Below are positions 52,211 through 62,234 of a DNA stretch of 64,000 nucleotides, piece after piece; the first letter of the stretch is position 1, and every line of letters begins with the position of its first letter. The notes beneath the pieces were generated by a model, which was not told the origin of the DNA, did not search any database, and saw nothing but the letters and a program-made list of their open reading frames with translations. Made by a program: the position numbers and the translations under genes. The DNA is from CAZTDU01 sp050248795 (GTDB taxonomy: Bacteria > Pseudomonadota > Gammaproteobacteria > Burkholderiales > SG8-39): assembly GCA_050248795.1 (NCBI GenBank), contig JBFWRS010000015.1, positions 1 through 64,000 of the forward strand. The letters are read 5' to 3'.

Positions 52211-53527
52211 ATGATCTCCAGAGAGCAGAACGACTTGATGACCCGCATCGGCCCGGGCACCCCGGCCGGGAAGCTGCTGCGCAACTACTGGCAGCCGGTG
52301 GCGCTGGTGGACGAACTGCAGGGACCGCGACCGGTACTCGCGCGCACGCTGCTGGGCGAGCACTTCGTCCTTTTCAGGGACGACAAGGGCCGCTACGGCC
52401 TGCTGGACCGCGGTTGCCCGCACCGCGGCGCGGATCTCGCCTACGGCCGCTGGGAAGACGGCGGCCTGCGCTGCGTCTTCCATGGCTGGCTGTTCGACGT
52501 CGAAGGGAAGTGCCTGGAGACGCCGGCAGAACCTGCCGGCAGCCGGATCTGCGAGCAGATCCGGCAACGCGCCTATCCGGTGGTCGAGCGCAGCGGCATC
52601 CTGTTCGCGTGGCTGGGGGCGGGAGAACCCTCGGCGTTCCCGCACTTCGACTGCTTCACCGCGCCGGACTCGCATACCTTCGCCTTCAAGGGATACTGGG
52701 ACTGCAACTGGCTGCAGGCGCTGGAGGTGGGCATCGACCCGGCGCATGCCTCGTTCCTGCATCGCTACTTCGAGGACGAGGACACCGCCGCGAGCTACGG
52801 CAAGCAGTTCCGCGGCCGCCCCTCGGATTCCGACTTGCCGATCACCAAGGTGCTGCGCGAGTTCGACCGCCCCGAGATCACCGTGGTGCGCACCGACTAC
52901 GGCCTGCGCCTGGTCACGCTGCGCAGGATCGACGACAGGCAGACGCACGGCCGCGCGACGCACATCCTGTTCCCGCAGGCTTTCGTCATCCCGATGAACG
53001 CGGAAATGACCATTACGCAGTGGCACGTGCCGGTCGATGATCACGGCTGCTACTGGTTCTCCATCTTCACCAGCTTTACCGCACCGGTAGACAAGAAAAC
53101 CATGCGCGAGCAGCGCCTGAAGACCTACCCGGCGCCGGAGTACAAGCCGATCCACGACCGCGCCACCGGCTGGGGCTTCGACGCCGAGCAACAGCGCAAG
53201 GCCACCTATACCGGGATGGGCTTCGACATCAACATCCACGACCAGTTCGCCTGCGAATCGCCCGGACGCATCACCGACCGCACAAGGGAACACCTCGGCA
53301 CCACCGACAAGGGCATCGTGCTCTACCGGCGCCTGCTGGTGGATGCCGTCAACAAGACCGCGAAGGGAGAGAGGACGCTGATGATGCTGGATGCCGCGCA
53401 GGCCGCGTCGCTTACCGGGCCGCCGGCGGTGGACGGCATCGGCCCCACCGGGCGCTGGGAGGAGTACTACAAGGAAGCCGACGCGGCGCGCCGCCTGCGC
53501 GCACCCTGGAACGCGAAGGCCGCGTAG
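52211..53527 (+). CDS. Rieske-type ring-hydroxylating oxygenase, catalytic subunit
   Basis: 438 aa. The Rieske [2Fe-2S] site is C69-P-H71 and C88-x-x-H91. The mononuclear iron site is D176, H179 and H184 in the GIDPAHASFLH segment. This is the single-component-type alpha subunit related to phthalate 4,5-dioxygenase and other oxygenases. No ferredoxin, reductase or beta subunit is nearby. GGGAG lies 9 nt before the ATG. The glutamine synthetase-like gene follows after 5 bp. Confidence 0.9.
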   Translation: MISREQNDLMTRIGPGTPAGKLLRNYWQPVALVDELQGPRPVLARTLLGEHFVLFRDDKGRYGLLDRGCPHRGADLAYGRWEDGGLRCVFHGWLFDVEGKCLETPAEPAGSRICEQIRQRAYPVVERSGILFAWLGAGEPSAFPHFDCFTAPDSHTFAFKGYWDCNWLQALEVGIDPAHASFLHRYFEDEDTAASYGKQFRGRPSDSDLPITKVLREFDRPEITVVRTDYGLRLVTLRRIDDRQTHGRATHILFPQAFVIPMNAEMTITQWHVPVDDHGCYWFSIFTSFTAPVDKKTMREQRLKTYPAPEYKPIHDRATGWGFDAEQQRKATYTGMGFDINIHDQFACESPGRITDRTREHLGTTDKGIVLYRRLLVDAVNKTAKGERTLMMLDAAQAASLTGPPAVDGIGPTGRWEEYYKEADAARRLRAPWNAKAA

Positions 53528-53532
53528 TTAAC

Positions 53533-54921
53533 GTGAACAGCAACAAGGAACTTCTGCAGGAGGTCGTCGCGCGAGGCCTGGACTCCGTCCGCTTCGCCTT
53601 CGCCGACCAGCACGGCCTGCTGCACGTCAAGGCCGTCGCTGCCGCCGAGGTCGCCTCCGCGCTGGAGAACGGCGTCGGTTTTCCGAGCTCGCTGCTGTTG
53701 AAGGACACTTCGGGCAAGACCGTGTTTCCGGTGTTCTCCGCCGGCGCCGGCTTCGACGTCCCCGAGCTGCAGGGCGCGGCGGATGCGGTCATGGTCGCCG
53801 ACCCGCGAACTTTCCGCGTCCTGCCCTGGGCGCCCGGCACCGGCTGGGTGCTGTGCGACCTGCGCTTCCCCAACGGCAAGCCGGTGCACTTCGACACGCG
53901 GGGACTGCTGCGCCGGGCCCTGGCGGACCTGAAGCAGGCCGGCTACGGCTTTCTTGCCGGGCTGGAGATCGAGTTCCACGTCTTTCGCCTGCTCGATCCG
54001 CGATTGCGGCCGGAGGATGCCGGTCAGCCCGGCACGCCGCCCGAGGTGGCGCTGCTGGCCAACGGTTACCATCTGTTGTCCGAGCTGCGCTACGACCAGA
54101 TGGAAGCGGCCCTCGAGATCCTGCGCACCAACCTCGCCGGCCTCGGCCTGCCGCTGCGCTCCTTCGAGATGGAGTACGGTCCGAGCCAGGTGGAGGTGAC
54201 GCTCCGCGCCATGGAGGGCCTCGACGCGGCGGATGCAATGGTGCTGTTCCGCAGTGCCACCAAGCAGATCCTGCGCCGGCACGGCTACCACGCCACCTTC
54301 ATGTGCCGGCCCAGGCTGCCCAACCTCATGTCCAGCGGCTGGCACCTGCACCAGTCCTTGCAGGCATTGGACGGCGGCAACGCCTTCGTGCCGGGCGCGG
54401 GCGAGATCCTGTCGCCGCTCGGCATGCACTTCCTCGGCGGCCTGATCGCGCACGCCCGCAGCAGCGCGGCGTTTTCCACCCCCACCATCAACGGCTACAA
54501 GCGCTACCGGCCCTACGCCCTCGCTCCGGACAGCATCCTCTGGGGCAGGGACAACCGCGGGGTCATGATCCGCGTGCTGGGCGGGCCGGGCGACCCGGCT
54601 TCGCGCATCGAGAACCGCATCGGCGAGCCGGCAGCCAATCCGTACCTCTATTTCGCCTCCCAGATCGTGTCCGGCATGGACGGCGTGGCGCACAAGCTGG
54701 ATCCCGGCCCCGCCGCCGAAACGCCGTACGAGAAGCGCGGCGCAGCCTTGCCAGGGTCGCTGGGGGAAGCGCTGGGCGCGCTGCGCGCGGACGCCGCCCT
54801 GAACGAGGGGCTGGGGGCCGCGTTCGTGGACTACTTCTGCCGCATCAAGGAAGCCGAGATCGCGCGCTTCAACCAGGAGGTCACCGACTGGGAGCAGCGC
54901 GAGTACTTCGAGCTCTACTGA
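53533..54921 (+). CDS. glutamine synthetase-like amide ligase (gamma-glutamyl transfer type)
   Basis: 462 aa, GTG start 5 bp after the Rieske gene. Conserved catalytic segments of the GS fold are present: LEIEFHVF, EMEYGPSQVEV, SGWHLHQSL and SRIENRIGEPAANPY. Type III GS-like enzymes of this length often ligate glutamate to amines such as polyamines, isopropylamine or aniline. The pairing with an oxygenase is reminiscent of gamma-glutamylanilide-forming enzymes of aniline catabolism. It is less likely to be the housekeeping glutamine synthetase because the adenylylation-site region is not evident. It overlaps the next convergent gene by 7 bp. Confidence 0.85.
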   Translation: MNSNKELLQEVVARGLDSVRFAFADQHGLLHVKAVAAAEVASALENGVGFPSSLLLKDTSGKTVFPVFSAGAGFDVPELQGAADAVMVADPRTFRVLPWAPGTGWVLCDLRFPNGKPVHFDTRGLLRRALADLKQAGYGFLAGLEIEFHVFRLLDPRLRPEDAGQPGTPPEVALLANGYHLLSELRYDQMEAALEILRTNLAGLGLPLRSFEMEYGPSQVEVTLRAMEGLDAADAMVLFRSATKQILRRHGYHATFMCRPRLPNLMSSGWHLHQSLQALDGGNAFVPGAGEILSPLGMHFLGGLIAHARSSAAFSTPTINGYKRYRPYALAPDSILWGRDNRGVMIRVLGGPGDPASRIENRIGEPAANPYLYFASQIVSGMDGVAHKLDPGPAAETPYEKRGAALPGSLGEALGALRADAALNEGLGAAFVDYFCRIKEAEIARFNQEVTDWEQREYFELY

Positions 54922-56606
54922 TTCCTCGAGGCTGCGAGGGTTTCGAAGATCGCGCGCTGGTAGTGCGGACCGTCCTCGGCAAGGCGGGTGACGCGGATGC
55001 GTTGCTGGCCCTTCGACGACGGCACCGTGAACTGCGAGCCGCGGGAGGCCAGTCCGGGCGCGAGCAGCAACTGGGCGCCCTGCAGGGGTAGCGCCTGCGG
55101 CTCGAGCAGGATTCCGCGCTGGTAGTGATCATCGAACGCGCGCTCGTGCCGGATCGCGTCTTCCCAGACCTGCTCGGGCTTCACCGATTCGGTGAGGAAC
55201 GCCACCGACGTCGGCCGTGCCGCAAGCAGTTGCACGCCCAGCCGCAACTCGTCGTCGACCGAAAAGATGCGCCGCAGCACGCCCAGGAACCAGGCCGTGC
55301 CCGGCTCGATGGTCACGGCCAGGAGTGCGCCCTGGGTCGCCCAGGGCGCCTGCGCCCGCGGGATGGCGATGCCGATGCCGCCGGCGCTTGCGTCGACTAC
55401 CCGCGCCTCTCCGGTCAGGGCAGCGCGCACCTGATCGCGCTTCAGCGTCTGGCTCGACTCGTCGAGCTTGAGCTCGAGGGCGCGCCGTACGGCGCGCGTA
55501 TCGCCGATCTGCTGCCGGTCGGCGGGGGGCACCACGCGCAGGATGTTCTCGAATCCCGCGATGACGCGGGCCGCCGATGCCATCGCGATTCGCCTGGTGC
55601 GGCGGCGCGGCGGGTCCATTCCCCAGTGCGCAATCACGCGCTCGAGCACCGCCTTCCGCTCGCGCAGCGTGAAGCCGCCGCCGAACAGCGTGTCCTCGTC
55701 CGCCGGATCGCGGCCCAGGTCGCGCTCCAGCATCGCGCGCAGCCGTGGCAGACAGTTGACGGTGTTGATGAACAACTGCCCCGGTGCGGTCCTTGCGCGC
55801 GCGCGCGAGATGCCCGGACGTCCGGCGCCGGACGGCAGCAGCGAGAAGTTCGCCTCCGTCGACTGCGTGGCCTCGAAACGCACGGCGGGGGCGACCCGCG
55901 CAGCGATGCGATAGACGAGCTCGACCTCGCGCGCACGGATCCCGTCCGGATTGGCGAGATCGACAAGCGCCGCGCGCGCGTACTCCGCCTGGGTCGAGCT
56001 GTTGTGCCGGCTGCCCTCGAATACCGGCGCCGCGCTGCGAAGCAGATTGCGCTCTTCAGCCAGGTGGTAGAGCCGGTGGAGCTGTTCCCAGACGGCGGCC
56101 ACCAGGTTCTGCTGCAGCATGTACGCGAGCGCCAGTCGCCTGCCCAGCCACCGGAGGTTGCGGATCAGGATCGCCTGGTAGTTCTTCTCTACCCACTTCG
56201 AACCCTGCCCCGATGTGTCGAGCGAGATTGCGAATCCGCTGGCGAACTCGAAGGCGCTGTCGGCCATGGCGCGCAGGATCGCCGGATCGCCCTTGCCGCG
56301 CTCATCCGGGCGGCCGTCTGGAGCGAGGTAGCGCTGCCCGAGCTCGCGCCACAGCGGCCGTGCGGCCTCGTGCAACAGCATCAGAACGCGAGCGCGCCGG
56401 CCCGGCGTGAACGAATCGGTCGCGTTCATCGATGATGTCCACTGCGTCAGTTCGGCGAGGCTGTGGGCAGGATCGTCGTCGGGCAACAGCGCGATAAGCC
56501 GGCGCGCCTCGTCCAGCGTTCCCATCGGATGGTCGGGCAGCGCTTGCCGGCCGAAAGCGAGGTCGCGGAAACGTCCGAGGTCGAAGGTGCTCATCGGCCG
56601 TTCCAA
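54915..56606 (-). CDS. uncharacterised protein with a PilZ-like C-terminal region
   Basis: 563 aa (start could also be M5). No family is recognised for the first ~370 residues, which are mainly helical with Arg-rich segments. Residues about 395-460 read like a PilZ domain: an upstream arginine stretch, then VVDASAGGIGIAI, the DxSxxG motif used in c-di-GMP binding. No signal peptide or transmembrane segment. It is the last gene of the minus-strand series from ahcY. A c-di-GMP effector role is an inference from the motif only. Confidence 0.6.
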   Translation of the reverse strand: MERPMSTFDLGRFRDLAFGRQALPDHPMGTLDEARRLIALLPDDDPAHSLAELTQWTSSMNATDSFTPGRRARVLMLLHEAARPLWRELGQRYLAPDGRPDERGKGDPAILRAMADSAFEFASGFAISLDTSGQGSKWVEKNYQAILIRNLRWLGRRLALAYMLQQNLVAAVWEQLHRLYHLAEERNLLRSAAPVFEGSRHNSSTQAEYARAALVDLANPDGIRAREVELVYRIAARVAPAVRFEATQSTEANFSLLPSGAGRPGISRARARTAPGQLFINTVNCLPRLRAMLERDLGRDPADEDTLFGGGFTLRERKAVLERVIAHWGMDPPRRRTRRIAMASAARVIAGFENILRVVPPADRQQIGDTRAVRRALELKLDESSQTLKRDQVRAALTGEARVVDASAGGIGIAIPRAQAPWATQGALLAVTIEPGTAWFLGVLRRIFSVDDELRLGVQLLAARPTSVAFLTESVKPEQVWEDAIRHERAFDDHYQRGILLEPQALPLQGAQLLLAPGLASRGSQFTVPSSKGQQRIRVTRLAEDGPHYQRAIFETLAASRNQ

Positions 56607-56628
56607 GCCCTCCGCGCGCCCGCCCGGG

Positions 56629-57453
56629 TTACCGGATGCTCTGGAGGAAGCGTTCCGCGAGCTGCGGCTGCCCGGCGTAGGCGTCCAGCATCGCCAGCAT
56701 CTTCGCTTCGAGTTCGCCCAGCCGCTCGGTGGGCGCGGGATGGGTCTTGAACATCAGCGCAAGCCCGGAATCCTCAGGGTTCATCGCCTGCAGCGTCTGC
56801 AACACCGAGGGCAGTCCGTAGGCGTCGTAGCCGCCGCGCGCGGCGATGACGACGCCGAGGCGATCGGCCTCGAGTTCGTCGGACTTGTCCAGGCCGCGTG
56901 AATACATTTCGGTGCCGAAGGAGATCAGCTTCTCGTGCGCCGCCGAACTCCGGTCCTGCAACGCGAGCGACAGCAGGCTGCCGGCGAGCTGCGCCTGCGC
57001 GTTCTTCTGGATCGCCTGCAGGTGGTGCTTCTTCACCACATGCGAGATCTCGTGCGCCAGCACGCCGGCGAGCTCGGCTTCGTTCTTCATGCGTTGCAGC
57101 AGCCCGAGCGTGACGAACACGTAGCCGCCCGGCGTAGCGAAGGCATTCACCTGCGGCGCGTCCAGCACGCCAAAGCGCCACGGCAGGTCCGGGCGCTCGG
57201 TCTGCGATGCGAGCCAGCGCCCGACGTGGTTGACGTAGCGCTGCAGCCCCGCATTCGGCACCAGCGGCGCGGCGCCGAGCAGCCGCGCGGCGATGTCGCC
57301 GCCGATGGCTATCTCCTGCTTTTCGTCCAGCTCGCCGGTCGCGCCGGGCTGCGCCAGCGTCTTGGCGGCATCCAGCAGGCGATTCAAGTTGAACTGGGCC
57401 TGCGCCGGCGCGGCGAGCGCGAGCAACGCGAAGGCCAGCAACGCGCGGATCAT
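56629..57453 (-). CDS. M48-family periplasmic metalloprotease
   Basis: 274 aa with a signal peptide (about 1-20, ending AQAQ). The zinc-binding HEISH motif (near 135-139) and the downstream glutamate in ELEADRLGV are both present, so it is catalytically intact. It resembles BepA/LoiP-type peptidases without a TPR region. These maintain outer-membrane proteins such as LptD. The start overlaps the SH3 gene stop by 4 bp. Confidence 0.9.
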   Translation of the reverse strand: MIRALLAFALLALAAPAQAQFNLNRLLDAAKTLAQPGATGELDEKQEIAIGGDIAARLLGAAPLVPNAGLQRYVNHVGRWLASQTERPDLPWRFGVLDAPQVNAFATPGGYVFVTLGLLQRMKNEAELAGVLAHEISHVVKKHHLQAIQKNAQAQLAGSLLSLALQDRSSAAHEKLISFGTEMYSRGLDKSDELEADRLGVVIAARGGYDAYGLPSVLQTLQAMNPEDSGLALMFKTHPAPTERLGELEAKMLAMLDAYAGQPQLAERFLQSIR

Positions 57454-57923
57454 TGGGGCACCTCAACCTGCCGTGCCTGCAGGCTGCCGCTGGCGGCAAA
57501 CTCGGCCGCGGCCTCCTTCGTCGCCCCGAAGTCCTGCATCATGCGCAGCTCCTCCGGATTCGGCCGCGCGTTCGCCAGCAGTTCTGCATCCAGCCCGCGC
57601 ACGCCGGTGGTGACCTGCGTGCCGCTCGAGCCGGTGCGCGCCACGTTGAGGAGTTGCGACACGCCGCTGTCGCCCTGCTTCGCGCCGCCCGCGCCGCCAA
57701 AGCGCAACGACAGCATCTTCACCCAGCCCACGCCCTCGGCAGCCTTGACGCGCGTCCAGCCGCCCTTGCGCTCGAGCGCGTCGACCTGCGTGTCCTCGGC
57801 AAGCTGGGCCAGTGTCGGCGCATCGGTCGCCGGGTCTTTCTTCAGCTCGGTGGAACGCACGACGCTCGCCGGCTCGGCAAGGCAGAGTGCGGGAAGCAGC
57901 AGCAGGACGAAAAGGATTTTCAC
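57450..57923 (-). CDS. exported SH3-like domain protein
   Basis: 157 aa. A signal peptide (about 1-16) precedes one bacterial SH3-like domain (about 20-72; VVRSTELKKDP, GGWTRVKAAEGVGWVKMLSL). The C-terminal half is variable. Probably periplasmic and possibly a cell-wall or partner-binding module for the M48 protease, to which it is coupled by a 4-bp overlap. It overlaps the cyclase gene upstream in the same way. Confidence 0.8.
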   Translation of the reverse strand: MKILFVLLLLPALCLAEPASVVRSTELKKDPATDAPTLAQLAEDTQVDALERKGGWTRVKAAEGVGWVKMLSLRFGGAGGAKQGDSGVSQLLNVARTGSSGTQVTTGVRGLDAELLANARPNPEELRMMQDFGATKEAAAEFAASGSLQARQVEVPQ

Positions 57924-59746
57924 GGCTTGCGTCGGGGTTCGAACAGTTCGACCGCTTGTGCGCGGCCCTTGACCTTATACGAACCGCAGGACGTGAAGTC
58001 AATGGCGTCGCCGCATAATTGCGCCGTGTCCGCCGATACGAGGATGCGCCGGCCGGCTTCCTTGGTCAGGCCTTCGATGCGCGAAGCGAGGTTCACCGTG
58101 TCGCCGATCGCGGTGTACTCGCGCCGCTTGTCCGAGCCGATCAGGCCGACCAGCGCGGGGCCCGAGTGGATGCCGATGCCGACGTCGAAGTTCTCCACCC
58201 GGGCACCGATCTCGCGCTTGAACTGCTGCAGCGTGTCAGCCATCTCGAGCGCGCACAGCACCGCGTTCTTCGCGTGCTCCGGATCGTCCAGCGGCGCGCC
58301 CCACAGCGCCATGATGGCGTCGCCGATGAACTTGTCCAGCGCGCCCCCGTGCTTGAACACCACGTCCACCTGCAGCGAAAAGTAGCGGTTGAGCAGCGCG
58401 ACCACTTCCTCGGGACTGCGCGTCTCGGACAGCGTGGTGAAGCCGCGGATGTCCGAGAATAGCAGCGTCACCTGCCGGGTCTGGCCCGCGCCATCGAGGC
58501 CGCCGCGCTCGACCAGTTGCTTCACCACATGCGGATTGACGAAGCGGGAGAACATCGCGATCGCCTCCTGGCGCTCGCGCTTCTCGCGCAGGTAGGCGGC
58601 AGTCGCGGCGGCGAAGTAGAAGCCCCAGGCCGCGACGAGCGGGGCGAGCACCGGCACCAGCAGCAGCCGTCCGACCGCTGCCCACGCTGCCGCGAGCAGC
58701 GCGGCGCTCGCGATGGCGAGCGCGAGCGCGGTGCGGCTCGCGTCCAATTTGCGCGCGAACGCCGCGTACAGCGCCGCGACCAGGCCGGCCGCCAGCAGCC
58801 AAGCCAGCCACGCGGGCGCATAGCGCATGGTGCGGCCGTTCTTCAGGTTCTCGAGCGCGCTGGCGAGGATCTCGGCGCCCGGGTGCAGGCTCGACATCGG
58901 CGTCACGCGCAGGTCCTGCAACGCGGTGGCGGCAGTACCCACGATCACGATCTTGCCGCGGAATTCGTCTGCCGGCCGCCGCTTCGCCGAGCGGTTGAAG
59001 TCCTCGTACAGGTCGGCGTAGGGCACGTGACGCATCGCGCCTACCGGCCCGCGCCACGCCAGCACGATCTCGTCCGCGTCGGGCAGCGGCCAGCCCAGGT
59101 CCCGCGCGATGCGCGCCGGCAGCGACGGGATCTCCCAGCCGCCGACGATTTCGCGCAGCCGGCAGCGGCGGCCGACGCCGTCCCCGTCGTTCTCGAAGCC
59201 TATGGTGCCCGCGCGCCACGCCGATTCGGGCAGCGCAAGCGGCGGCACCAGCGCTGCGCGCGCCGCCGGATCCGCGCCGGGCAGGGCCTTCAGGCCGAGC
59301 GCGTCGGCGAGCGTCGACAACGGCGGGAACTTCGCGTCGTTATGCGCCGGCAGCCGCACCAGCGGGAAGTAGATGTTCCGGTGCGGGGCGATTGCATCGG
59401 CAAACGCCTGGTCGAGTTCCTTGCGGAATACGTCCGGCTCCGAGAACACGATGTCGAACACAATGGCGCGCGGCCGCTGCGCCGCGATTCCGTCCACCAG
59501 TTGCGCGTGCACGACGCGCGGCCAGGGCCACTTGCCGGCCTCGGACTGCATCCTTGCGAGGCTGGCGTCGTCGATGTCCACCAGCACGATGTCCGCATCG
59601 GGCACGAGGTTCCGCGCGTGGCTGCGCACGAACGCATCCAGCAGGCGGTTCTCCAGCGGCGCAAGCAGGCGCGGACCGAACGCCTCGAACGCGGCAAGCG
59701 CAAGCACCACGGCTGCGAACGTCGCCAGCCGCCGCGCGGCGCTCAT
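57920..59746 (-). CDS. CHASE2-domain class III adenylate cyclase
   Basis: 608 aa. An N-terminal hydrophobic segment, an extracytoplasmic CHASE2 sensor domain (about 30-300; DADIVLVDIDDASLA), three transmembrane helices (about 315-405) and a class III cyclase domain (about 435-600). Catalytic residues are present: metal aspartates in LFSDIRGFT and FIGDAIM, the purine-selecting lysine in LDKFIGD, and the VNLASR transition-state segment. ATP as substrate is predicted. It starts 7 bp after metF, inside the ahcY-metF run. Confidence 0.9.
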   Translation of the reverse strand: MSAARRLATFAAVVLALAAFEAFGPRLLAPLENRLLDAFVRSHARNLVPDADIVLVDIDDASLARMQSEAGKWPWPRVVHAQLVDGIAAQRPRAIVFDIVFSEPDVFRKELDQAFADAIAPHRNIYFPLVRLPAHNDAKFPPLSTLADALGLKALPGADPAARAALVPPLALPESAWRAGTIGFENDGDGVGRRCRLREIVGGWEIPSLPARIARDLGWPLPDADEIVLAWRGPVGAMRHVPYADLYEDFNRSAKRRPADEFRGKIVIVGTAATALQDLRVTPMSSLHPGAEILASALENLKNGRTMRYAPAWLAWLLAAGLVAALYAAFARKLDASRTALALAIASAALLAAAWAAVGRLLLVPVLAPLVAAWGFYFAAATAAYLREKRERQEAIAMFSRFVNPHVVKQLVERGGLDGAGQTRQVTLLFSDIRGFTTLSETRSPEEVVALLNRYFSLQVDVVFKHGGALDKFIGDAIMALWGAPLDDPEHAKNAVLCALEMADTLQQFKREIGARVENFDVGIGIHSGPALVGLIGSDKRREYTAIGDTVNLASRIEGLTKEAGRRILVSADTAQLCGDAIDFTSCGSYKVKGRAQAVELFEPRRKP

Positions 59747-59753
59747 GCCCGTT

Positions 59754-60593
59754 TCACAATCCCAGCCGCTGCCAGATCGCTGCGGTGAGACCCGCCTGGT
59801 TCAGCGTGTAGAAATGCAGACCCGGCGCGCCCGCGTCGAGCAGGCGCCGGCACATCGCCGTGACCACGTCCAGGCCGAAAGCCCGGATCGACGCAGCATC
59901 GTCGTGATAGCCCTCGAACTTCAGCCGCATCCAGCGCGGGATCTCGGCGCCGCAGGCATCCGAGAACCTCGCCAGCTGCGAGTAGTTTCCGATCGGCATG
60001 ATGCCCGGCACGATGGGAACCGTGATGCCCGCCGACCGGGACTCGTCGACGAAGCGGAAATAGGCATCGGCGTTGTAGAAGTACTGCGTGATCGCGGAAT
60101 CGGCGCCTGCGTCCACCTTGCGCTTGAAATTCGCCACCTCGTCCTTCGCGTAGCGCGTCTGCGGGTGGTACTCCGGGTAGCAGGCAACCTCGACGTGGAA
60201 CCAGTCGCCGGTGGTTTCGCGGATGAACTTCACCAGGTCGTTGGCGTGCGGCAGCTCGCCCGAATGCCCGAGGCCCGAGGGCAGGTCGCCGCGCAGCGCG
60301 ACGATATGGCGGATGCCGCTCGCCTTGTACGTCTCGAGCTGCGTGGCGATCTCCGCGCGCGTCGACGCGATGCACGACAGGTGCGGTGCCGCGGCGTGCC
60401 CCGCCTTGCGGATCTCGAGCACAGTATCGAGCGTGCCCTCGCGCGTGGTGCCGCCGGCGCCATAGGTCACCGAGAAGAACTTCGGCTTGAGGGCCGCGAG
60501 CTGCTGCCAGGTGGCGCGCAGCTTCTCCTTCCCTTCCGCCGTCTTCGGCGGAAAGAACTCGAAGCTGGTCACCACCTGCGGGAGCGCGGCCAC
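59754..60593 (-). CDS. metF: 5,10-methylenetetrahydrofolate reductase
   Basis: 279 aa FAD-dependent enzyme. FEFFPPKT near the N-terminus, SVTYGAGGT and ALRGDLP are conserved. It makes 5-methyl-THF for methionine synthesis. It begins 1 bp after ahcY and so shares its transcript. This matches the function of the riboswitch upstream: when SAH builds up, both SAH removal and methyl supply are turned on. Confidence 0.97.
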   Translation of the reverse strand: MAALPQVVTSFEFFPPKTAEGKEKLRATWQQLAALKPKFFSVTYGAGGTTREGTLDTVLEIRKAGHAAAPHLSCIASTRAEIATQLETYKASGIRHIVALRGDLPSGLGHSGELPHANDLVKFIRETTGDWFHVEVACYPEYHPQTRYAKDEVANFKRKVDAGADSAITQYFYNADAYFRFVDESRSAGITVPIVPGIMPIGNYSQLARFSDACGAEIPRWMRLKFEGYHDDAASIRAFGLDVVTAMCRRLLDAGAPGLHFYTLNQAGLTAAIWQRLGL

Positions 60594-60594
60594 C

Positions 60595-62019
<1,425 letters not shown>

Positions 62020-62036
62020 GCGTCACTCCTTGTCGG

Positions 62037-62091
62037 GTGACTCGCGGTCGGGAGAGGGCCTTGTTGCTCGTCTCCCGTGAGCGAGTCACGG
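62037..62091 (-). promoter_or_regulatory. expression-platform hairpins between the SAH aptamer and the ahcY ribosome-binding site
   Basis: A long hairpin pairs 62037-62045 (GTGACTCGC) with 62081-62089 (GCGAGTCAC), plus 62050-62055 with 62071-62076. An alternative short hairpin pairs 62075-62080 (CCGTGA) with 62086-62091 (TCACGG). They share bases and cannot form together. The long hairpin ends 7 nt from the Shine-Dalgarno sequence, so it could affect translation or termination. No T-tract is seen, which favours control of translation. Confidence 0.5.
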
Positions 62092-62092
62092 T

Positions 62093-62192
62093 TCAACGAG
62101 CGTCGTTCCCAAAAGAGGACCCCAAACAGGGCCCCGGTATCTTGGCTGTTTCGAGCCTGGCAGGGCGGGAACCCTGTCGCAACGCTCCTCGA
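62093..62192 (-). ncRNA. SAH riboswitch (ahcY leader)
   Basis: Read on the minus strand, the leader begins CGAGGAGCGTTGCG, has an internal hairpin (CAGGG/CCCTG at 62161-62176), the motif CCAGGCTCG and a 3' part AACGACGCTCG. These are the conserved blocks of the SAH riboswitch. The closing stem GAGCGT/ACGCTC can form between 62182-62187 and 62098-62103. It lies directly upstream of ahcY, the usual target, and known members switch expression on when SAH binds. The predicted transcription start is just a few bases before the aptamer. Confidence 0.93.
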
Positions 62193-62204
62193 AACGAAGG
62201 CATG

Positions 62205-62234
62205 ATTCTACAATACAGCCATGAACCAGGCCAA
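62205..62234 (-). promoter_or_regulatory. promoter of the riboswitch-ahcY-metF transcript
   Basis: On the minus strand TTGGCC (62229-62234) and TAGAAT (62205-62210) are spaced by 18 bp. The start of transcription would be near 62198, a few bases before the SAH aptamer. The -35 lies inside the start of the divergent DUF1116 gene. Confidence 0.55.
62209..62214 (+). promoter_or_regulatory. candidate -10 box of the DUF1116 gene
   Basis: TACAAT ends 6 bp before the ATG at 62221 and overlaps the -10 box of the ahcY promoter on the other strand (shared stretch ATTCTACAAT at 62205-62214). Transcription from it would begin at about the ATG itself, so a leaderless mRNA is likely. No clear -35 is seen. 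Confidence 0.45.

Noticed and set aside
53533..54921. Housekeeping glutamine synthetase (glnA)
   Set aside because: No sign of the adenylylation loop, GTG start coupled to an oxygenase gene, and no nitrogen-regulation genes nearby; a GS-like amide ligase fits better.
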